Shown piece after piece: positions 1-4,284 of a stretch of DNA of 11,221 nt (its first letter is position 1; every line of letters starts with the position of its first letter). Source of the DNA: Ignavibacteriales bacterium (lineage in GTDB: Bacteria; Bacteroidota; Ignavibacteria; UBA10030); the NCBI GenBank assembly GCA_016207365.1, contig JACQPU010000200.1:1-11221 (forward strand), read 5' to 3'. The notes below the pieces were generated by a model. The model saw nothing but the letters and a program-made list of their open reading frames with translations. It had not been told where the DNA came from and searched no databases. The position numbers and the translations under genes are program-made.

Positions 1-344
1 CGATTGAGGGAATGCCAGATCTTCTACAGCGTGTTGCTTCATCGGTTCCGGTCGGGATGGTAAGCAACACAAACGAGACGCATTTCGAGTATTGCCGAAG
101 AAACTTTATCTTCCTTTCGATCATTCAGCGCCACTTTCTTTCGTGGAAATTGAGAGTAATGAAACCCGATGTGGCATACTACGCCAGGGTTCTGGAACAG
201 CTTGCTCTCCCTGCCAACCGGATTGTTTTCATTGACGATATTCCGGAAAATGTCAAGGGGGCGAAACAGGCAGGGATGGTGGGTATTGTCTTTGAGGGGA
301 CCCAGAGGCTCCGGCAGGAGCTTGAGGCCTTAGGGGTTATTTAA
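1..344 (+). CDS. HAD-superfamily hydrolase/phosphatase, C-terminal part (5' end outside window)
   Basis: This is the C-terminal half of a haloacid dehalogenase-like hydrolase, probably a small-molecule phosphatase of the YihX/epoxide-hydrolase-N-terminal-like subfamily. The reading frame is open from the window edge, so the first visible ATG (position 12) is probably internal. The nucleophile motif I (DxD) is missing because it lies upstream. Counting from that ATG, motif II is SNTN (residues 18-21), the motif III lysine is K51 in VMKPD, and motif IV is FIDD with N80 (D75, D76), followed by GAKQAGMVGIVF, the usual end of the fold. The segment K-P-D-x-x-Y-x-x-V-L resembles the glucose-1-phosphate phosphatase YihX, but the substrate cannot be deduced. 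The gene ends with TAA and converges on the TPM genes of the opposite strand. Confidence 0.85.
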   Translation, partial: IEGMPDLLQRVASSVPVGMVSNTNETHFEYCRRNFIFLSIIQRHFLSWKLRVMKPDVAYYARVLEQLALPANRIVFIDDIPENVKGAKQAGMVGIVFEGTQRLRQELEALGVI

Positions 345-458
345 GAGGTAATCACTTCGACATTGGGTGTTGGATGTTCGATATTTCGACATTGTCTTTT
401 TCTGCAGGATAGTATCCATTGTCGAATGTCCCATGGAGAATGTTGAAGTTTGGATCCC
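345..458. other. Convergent intergenic spacer with short TTCGACA-type repeats
   Basis: This spacer separates the HAD gene from the convergent YgcG-like gene. It contains TTCGACATTG twice as a direct repeat (356-365 and 385-394) and the inverted heptamer TGTCGAA at 420-426. CATTGTC also occurs twice (390-396 and 417-423). A T-run (396-401) follows the second copy, but no GC-rich stem precedes it, so I cannot call an intrinsic terminator for either gene. Confidence 0.5.
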
Positions 459-1349
459 CTACCAACTCCCCGAGCTTCCTCCTCCCGAGAAGCTCCCTCC
501 ACCCCCTGAAAACCCTCCTCCCGAGAAGCCGCCCCCGCCCGACGACCACCCTCCCCCAGACGTCCATCCGCTTCCACCCCTGGATATGGCCATTGTCGTT
601 GCCCAGCGTTTTACTGTGGGATTGTTCCCCAGGAGGGCCTTCAGAATCGGAAATCCAATGATATAGACAATCCCCGGAATAAGTGTCCCTAGAATAGCCC
701 AGGGAAACGCAACCCAGAACGGGATGAGAAACACATAAAGAAACCATCCCACCCCTTTCGGCTGAACAAGAGCAATGATGGTGAATATTCCCACAACAAA
801 ACCGAAAATGCCCAAGCCCAGAAGTTTTTCACCGATGGATTCAAACCCGCCGTCAGCCGCGTCGAGAGCCTCGTCAGCCACATAGGTGCCTTCGATAGTT
901 CCGAGGATCGCGGTAACGCCCGCTGTAATTCCGCCATCGATATCTCCATTCTTGAATCGCGGAACAACCTCGTGGCGGATGATCTGGCTGCACCGCGCGT
1001 CCGTGAGCGTTCCTTCCAAACCGTCGCCAACCTCAATCCGGAGCTCACGGTCGTCCCGGGCAATCAGAAACAGGACGCCGTTATCTTTGTCCTTCTGGCC
1101 AAGCTTCCATGTCTCTGCAACACGGATCGAGAACTCTTCGATCGCATTTCCTTCGAGACTTGGGACGGTGAGCACGACCACTTGGTTGGATGTCTGCTGT
1201 TGATGGGTTTTCAACTGGGCTTCAAGGTCACGCATACTGGCGGAGGAAAGCATTCCTGCGTAGTCATTGACCCGACCTGAAAGAAACGGGATCCCCTGCG
1301 CGGCAGCAGGAGAAATACACATCACAAAAAGTAGAAGTGCGCGCATCAT
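459..1349 (-). CDS. YgcG-like TPM-domain protein with signal peptide and Gly/Ser-rich tail
   Basis: The 296-residue protein belongs to the TPM (formerly DUF477) family, related to YgcG. The molecular role of these envelope proteins is not settled; plant and algal relatives act in photosystem II repair and some have been reported to have phosphatase activity. Residues 1-17 look like a signal peptide with an Ala-rich cleavage region (SPAAAQG). The TPM domain spans about 22-155, with the VNDYAGML opening (28-34) and the hallmark block NGVLFLIARDDRELRIEVG (90-108). Two hydrophobic stretches (about 174-195 and 200-234) probably anchor it in the membrane. Residues 258-296 are a Gly/Ser/Phe tail ending in Trp. 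The ATG start has a good GGAGG Shine-Dalgarno 8 bases upstream. It overlaps the preceding TPM gene by ATGA, so the two are co-translated. No LemA gene, a common partner of this family, is visible. Confidence 0.88.
   Translation of the reverse strand: MMRALLLFVMCISPAAAQGIPFLSGRVNDYAGMLSSASMRDLEAQLKTHQQQTSNQVVVLTVPSLEGNAIEEFSIRVAETWKLGQKDKDNGVLFLIARDDRELRIEVGDGLEGTLTDARCSQIIRHEVVPRFKNGDIDGGITAGVTAILGTIEGTYVADEALDAADGGFESIGEKLLGLGIFGFVVGIFTIIALVQPKGVGWFLYVFLIPFWVAFPWAILGTLIPGIVYIIGFPILKALLGNNPTVKRWATTMAISRGGSGWTSGGGWSSGGGGFSGGGFSGGGGSFSGGGSSGSW
462..578 (-). repeat. Gly/Ser-rich low-complexity coding repeat with 36-bp period
   Basis: The 3' end of the YgcG-like gene is purine-rich on the coding strand and encodes FSGGG-type units. 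A 16-bp sequence (CCTCCTCCCGAGAAGC on the + strand) occurs exactly at 478-493 and 514-529, a 36-bp or 12-codon period. Such tracts can expand or contract by slippage, so the length of this tail may vary between strains. Confidence 0.7.
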
Positions 1350-2017
1350 GATGACTTCCTCCCGGGCTTCCTTCCAACGCGCAGCTTGTTGGCCAATTCG
1401 TTACGGTCCGCCCGACGACGCCGGACCCCCTTCTTTTCGAGCAGCACGCCGCATTTGCGAATTGCCTCGACGAACCCTTCCGCAGGTTTTCCGTTTCGGA
1501 TTCCGCGTGTAACCGCTTCAACGACGTCCTCCCATTCAGCCTGTGCCACGCGGGCGCTTATTCCGGAGTCCCCGACGACAAGCACCTTGTGCTCCAGGAT
1601 ACTGAGAAACAACAAGATACCAGTCCGATCGCGCGTCTTGAACACCTCTTCTGAAATGAACGCTTGTGCGGCACGTTGCGCGACTCGCAACTCCAGAAGC
1701 TCGTTTCCCGCAAGGAGCCTCTTGAGCAGAGGAATCCGGTGAGTCATGATAATACCAAGTCCGATTGCGCCAAGACTGATGATGGCAATTTCTGTAGGAC
1801 CCCATCCGTGCCATGTGTCGCTTGTGAGGTGAAGAATCGCAATGCCTACAAGCGCTGCCGCTGCAAATAATGCACCGCCTCTCCAAGCCGCCTCATCATA
1901 GCTGTCGCTCTGATCCACGAAATACGGTACAATTTCCCCCGACGTTTTGCGTTCGGCCTCTTTCACCGCCTGCGAGATTCTTTCAAGGTCTGTTGGGGTA
2001 AAAAACCGGCGTGCCAT
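1346..2017 (-). CDS. TPM-domain membrane protein
   Basis: The 223-residue protein is a small relative of the TPM family often encoded next to YgcG-like proteins. The TPM fold appears split by a membrane hairpin. Residues 1-45 hold the TPM-type beginning (RISQAVKEAERKTSGEIVPY), two transmembrane helices follow (about 46-64 and 74-92), and the second half resumes with RTGILLFLSILEHKVLVVGD (131-150). The C-terminus (197-223) is strongly basic. The function is unknown. A start at 2017 is chosen because AGGTGAG lies just upstream and the protein then begins MARRFFTPTD. A longer form from the ATG at 2053 adds 12 residues without a convincing ribosome binding site. The stop overlaps the start of the downstream YgcG-like gene (ATGA), so both form one transcription unit divergent from the mraZ operon. 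Confidence 0.85.
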   Translation of the reverse strand: MARRFFTPTDLERISQAVKEAERKTSGEIVPYFVDQSDSYDEAAWRGGALFAAAALVGIAILHLTSDTWHGWGPTEIAIISLGAIGLGIIMTHRIPLLKRLLAGNELLELRVAQRAAQAFISEEVFKTRDRTGILLFLSILEHKVLVVGDSGISARVAQAEWEDVVEAVTRGIRNGKPAEGFVEAIRKCGVLLEKKGVRRRRADRNELANKLRVGRKPGRKSS

Positions 2018-2053
2018 ACTCTCACCTGAAGTAGTTGACGGGAAGGACATCAC

Positions 2054-2082
2054 AAGAAACTCAGAAGATTTTCCATTGTCAA
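2054..2082 (-). promoter_or_regulatory. Possible promoter of the TPM gene pair
   Basis: A perfect TTGACA -35 hexamer lies on the minus strand at 2082-2077, about 60 bp upstream of the TPM membrane-protein start. No good TATAAT follows: the sequence 17 bp downstream is TTTCTT. The TGAGTTTC stretch (2063-2056) only loosely resembles the TAnnTTTG -7 element of Bacteroidota. The assignment rests mainly on position and the -35 element. Confidence 0.25.
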
Positions 2083-2224
2083 AACATGTGCTCGAGAGTT
2101 TGGGATTGCTTGGGTATTACTGCGCTTCACATTTACAACTGGCATCCCTTTCATCCGGGATCGACCGTTTTGGCACCAATTTGGAGTTTTTGACCGACTG
2201 TGGGGAATCTCCTCGTGCTGGAAC

Positions 2225-2233
2225 TTATTCACA
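2225..2233 (+). promoter_or_regulatory. DnaA-box-like sequence TTATTCACA
   Basis: TTATTCACA fits the DnaA-box consensus TTATNCACA at every defined position. It lies about 64 bp upstream of the putative mraZ -35 and 21 bp (two helical turns) upstream of a second box on the same strand. DnaA binding is inferred only. One box can occur by chance, but two so close are less likely to. Confidence 0.4.
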
Positions 2234-2245
2234 TTTTCCCTTGAT

Positions 2246-2254
2246 TTATCCACA
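2246..2254 (+). promoter_or_regulatory. DnaA-box-like sequence TTATCCACA
   Basis: TTATCCACA is the high-affinity form of the DnaA box. It overlaps CCACATTCCC (2250-2259), an exact 10-bp inverted copy of GGGAATGTGG in the MraZ operator (2340-2349). It could therefore be a DnaA site, an MraZ half-site in reverse orientation, or both. Confidence 0.42.
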
Positions 2255-2288
2255 TTCCCGAAACCCCTGTATTTACTACACTTTTCGC

Positions 2289-2316
2289 TTGACTTTAAAT
2301 CGCTTTTCCGTAAATT
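2289..2316 (+). promoter_or_regulatory. Putative mraZ operon promoter
   Basis: A TTGACT -35 (2289-2294) is followed after 16 bp by TAAATT (2311-2316), a 4-of-6 match to the -10 hexamer that also partly fits the TAnnTTTG element of Bacteroidota. Transcription would start near 2323, placing the TGGG boxes in the first ~30 transcribed bases. In E. coli, MraZ likewise binds just downstream of its own start point. Confidence 0.5.
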
Positions 2317-2326
2317 GCAGTGCCGC

Positions 2327-2351
2327 GTGGGGAAAAGTGGGGAATGTGGGA
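2327..2351 (+). promoter_or_regulatory. Putative MraZ operator (three TGGG boxes)
   Basis: Three boxes in one orientation, TGGGG at 2328, TGGGG at 2338 and TGGGA at 2347, lie 10 and 9 bp apart, 50-75 bp before the mraZ start. In E. coli, MraZ recognises TGGGN repeats with about a 10-bp period in the same place, so autoregulation of the operon is likely. The third box is one base closer than the ideal spacing. Confidence 0.6.
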
Positions 2352-2402
2352 GAGGCACTTTAGTCTCAATAAAATCAACCACTTCGGAGACCTTCTCAGG
2401 CA

Positions 2403-2852
2403 ATGTCGTCGTTCAAGGGGCGGTATTCATACTCAGTCGACAACAAAGGTCGCGTTGCGCTTCCGGCCAAGCTCCGAAAGAGCGTCTCTCCCGCCGCCAA
2501 TGACACATTCATCATTACGCGCGGATTCGAGCAATGCCTCTTTCTGTATCCCCAGGATGAGTGGATGCGCCTCGAAGAATCAATTCGCAGCCTCTCGCCC
2601 TCGAATCCCCAGCATCGGTTCTTTGTACGGACACTTCTTCAGTGGTCCAGTGACTGTCAGCTTGACAGCCAGGCTCGTATTTCCGTCCCGCAGGACCTCC
2701 TGAAATTTGCCGGCATTGATAACGAGGTTCTCATTCTCGGCGTTCTCGAGAGAATAGAGATCTGGAATCCCAAGGTTTACGAAGAGTATATGAACAACCA
2801 GCCGGCAACGTACGAAACTGTTGCCGAGGCTGTATTGAAATCGAATGCCTGA
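2403..2852 (+). CDS. mraZ: Transcriptional regulator MraZ
   Basis: The 149-residue protein is MraZ, the DNA-binding regulator that opens most dcw clusters and controls its own operon. It contains the two tandem SpoVT/AbrB-like half-domains with their conserved DxxxR motifs: D13-N-K-G-R17 followed by VALPAKLR, and D88-S-Q-A-R92 followed by ISVPQDL. The segment FEQCLFLYPQDEWMRLEE (about 42-59) is typical of the family. Length is normal (about 140-150). The start ATG has only a weak ribosome binding site (AGG two bases from the ATG, or GGAG about 13 bases upstream), but the N-terminus MSSFKGRYSYSVDNKGR fits well. The stop is three bases before rsmH. A TGGG operator array lies in its leader, which supports autoregulation. 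Confidence 0.96.
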   Translation: MSSFKGRYSYSVDNKGRVALPAKLRKSVSPAANDTFIITRGFEQCLFLYPQDEWMRLEESIRSLSPSNPQHRFFVRTLLQWSSDCQLDSQARISVPQDLLKFAGIDNEVLILGVLERIEIWNPKVYEEYMNNQPATYETVAEAVLKSNA

Positions 2853-2855
2853 GCG

Positions 2856-3788
2856 TTGGAAACAAACCGGTTTCATACGCCCGTCCTCCTCGAGGAATCG
2901 CTTTCGCTTCTTCGCCCAGTGCCTGGCGGAACGTACGTCGACGCGACAGTGGGCGGCGGAGGCCATGCAGCGGCTGTTCTTGACAAAAGTCTCCCTGGAG
3001 GACGCTGCATAGGTATCGACACCGACAGGGAAGCTATTGCTGAGGCAACGACTCGGCTCGCTTCCTACGGTAACCGATTTGTCCCCGTGCTTGCCAACTT
3101 TGGCACACTGGATTCCGTGCTTGCGCGGCTGTCAGTATCTGAAGTTGATGGAATTCTCTTTGACCTCGGGGTATCGTCTCACCAGCTCGACGAGCCCTCC
3201 AGAGGTTTTTCCTTTCGTGCCGATGAGCCGCTCGACATGAGAATGGACCGTACGCAGACGCTGCATGCCGCCGAGGTTGTCAACACGTACACGGTCCAAG
3301 AGTTAACAGAAGTCATTCGGCGCTTCGGTGAGGAGAGGTATGCGAAACGAGTTGCGGCATCCATTGTCCGAAGCCGAAGCAAGCGGCCGCTGGAGACGAC
3401 AGGTGATCTTGCATCGGCCATTACGCAGACACTTGGTCATGCAGCAGGCATCAAATCGCTTGCCCGCGTCTTTCAGGCTATCCGGATTGAAGTCAATCGC
3501 GAACTTGAGCAATTGACCAATGGCCTGGAACATGCCATCAGGCTGACACGGCCGGGAGGACGGATCGTGCTGATCTCGTATCATTCTCTGGAAGACAGAA
3601 TTGTCAAGAATGTATTTCGCGAGGCATCCCGGGCAACGCGGCCGTCAGGGACATCGTTGCTTCCGGACGTTCCGATTCGCCCCCGTGTTCGGGTTCTGAC
3701 CAGAAAGCCTGTCGAAGCTTCCCCATTTGAAGTGCGTGCCAATGCACGCGCACGAAGTGCAAAACTGCGAGCCGCGGAGAAACTCTGA
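2856..3788 (+). CDS. rsmH: 16S rRNA (cytosine(1402)-N4)-methyltransferase RsmH
   Basis: RsmH (MraW) uses S-adenosylmethionine to methylate N4 of C1402 in 16S rRNA, tuning the ribosomal P site. The 310 residues match the family length. Visible elements are the N-terminal FHTPVLLEESL (6-16), the SAM-binding loop VDATVGGGGHA (28-38), the acidic GIDTD (53-57), the signature FDLGVSSHQLDEPSRGFSF (near 101-119) with DMRMD, then RVFQAIRIEVNREL and SYHSLEDRIVK near the C-terminus. The start must be TTG at 2856: an in-frame stop (the mraZ stop, 2850-2852) lies just upstream, and no other in-frame start codon precedes the conserved HTPVLL. No good Shine-Dalgarno is present, so translation probably depends on coupling to mraZ. 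Three bases separate its stop from ftsL. Confidence 0.96.
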   Translation: METNRFHTPVLLEESLSLLRPVPGGTYVDATVGGGGHAAAVLDKSLPGGRCIGIDTDREAIAEATTRLASYGNRFVPVLANFGTLDSVLARLSVSEVDGILFDLGVSSHQLDEPSRGFSFRADEPLDMRMDRTQTLHAAEVVNTYTVQELTEVIRRFGEERYAKRVAASIVRSRSKRPLETTGDLASAITQTLGHAAGIKSLARVFQAIRIEVNRELEQLTNGLEHAIRLTRPGGRIVLISYHSLEDRIVKNVFREASRATRPSGTSLLPDVPIRPRVRVLTRKPVEASPFEVRANARARSAKLRAAEKL

Positions 3789-3791
3789 GCC

Positions 3792-4280
3792 ATGGCCAAG
3801 CACATGGTTCCAGAAGAGACTGTTGCTCCGGAAGCCGACAATAAGCTTATCGGCCATGAGCCGCTCCCGATCTATCCCGGCAACATGCCTTTGGGGCGCA
3901 GTATGGAGTCCTTGCCGCGGCCGGATCGGACAATAGGTTCGCCGCGTCAGAATCGAAAGGCTGTCCGCCGGAGAGTCTCTCCATTCAATATCATGCTCAT
4001 GCTGATCGCGGCGGCAATTGCCATTGTGCTGTACATCAGCAACATCATAGCTGTCAATCAACTGCTCCACGAAGTGAATGCGCTCGAGCGCGAACAGCAA
4101 CAGATTCTGATGGAGCAGGAGATTCTGAAGGCGCAGATCAACAGATTGGCCAGTCTGGAGAAGATTCAGGAAAAAGCCGACCAGCTTGGGCTCCGGAGCC
4201 TTCGGGAGCCCCCTGTGTGGCTTTCTATCGATCCTGAGCGCCTCCGCAGCGTGGAGCGTGAAACCGGGCGGAAAGACTGA
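3792..4280 (+). CDS. ftsL: FtsL-like cell division protein
   Basis: This 162-residue bitopic protein sits between rsmH and the septal transpeptidase, where ftsL is normally found. It has a long cytoplasmic N-terminus (1-65, rich in Pro and Arg), one transmembrane helix (about 66-88, NIMLMLIAAAIAIVLYIS) and a periplasmic coiled coil (about 89-130) of the kind that pairs FtsL with FtsB and recruits FtsW/FtsI. The LEKIQEKADQLGLRSLREPP segment (122-141) matches the usual FtsL/FtsB-type end of the coil. FtsL sequences are poorly conserved, so the assignment rests on topology and position rather than identity. The ATG lies three bases after the rsmH stop, and the stop lies four bases before ftsI. 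It could equally be named a septum formation initiator-like protein. Confidence 0.8.
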   Translation: MAKHMVPEETVAPEADNKLIGHEPLPIYPGNMPLGRSMESLPRPDRTIGSPRQNRKAVRRRVSPFNIMLMLIAAAIAIVLYISNIIAVNQLLHEVNALEREQQQILMEQEILKAQINRLASLEKIQEKADQLGLRSLREPPVWLSIDPERLRSVERETGRKD

Positions 4281-4284
4281 CTGT

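Larger units (their letters stand above)
2018..2402. other. Divergent regulatory region between the TPM unit and the mraZ operon
   Basis: I see no credible gene in these 385 bp. A minus-strand frame spanning 2050-2403 has no recognisable domain and a composition unlike the neighbours. The region instead contains a promoter and TGGG operator array for mraZ near its right end, two DnaA-box-like sequences in the middle, an extra GTGGGGAAT copy at 2200-2208 (repeated exactly at 2337-2345), and a possible weak promoter for the TPM genes at its left end. Confidence 0.7.

Noticed and set aside
404..416. The palindrome around GGATAGTATCC as a terminator hairpin in the convergent spacer.
   Set aside because: The arms are only five bases with a one-base centre, so no stable hairpin loop can form, and no U-tract follows.
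367..666. A plus-strand frame encoding a Pro-rich PPPPEKLPPPP-like protein.
   Set aside because: It is the complement of the Gly/Ser-rich tail of the YgcG-like gene. The proline run results directly from GGN codons on the other strand.
2225..2254. The DnaA-box pair as a chromosomal replication origin.
   Set aside because: Only two boxes are visible, with no AT-rich unwinding element, no dnaA/dnaN/rpmH neighbours and no dense box cluster. A regulatory role is the simpler reading.
2050..2403. A 117-codon minus-strand open frame covering the mraZ upstream region.
   Set aside because: It would fill the promoter and operator region, lacks any family resemblance, and its composition (many Ser, Asn, Lys, low-complexity order) looks like translated non-coding DNA.
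4186..4284. An upstream TTG start that would extend FtsI by 33 residues.
   Set aside because: The extension runs through the end of ftsL in another frame and adds no conserved sequence. The ATG at 4285 has suitable spacing after ftsL and a purine-rich site upstream.
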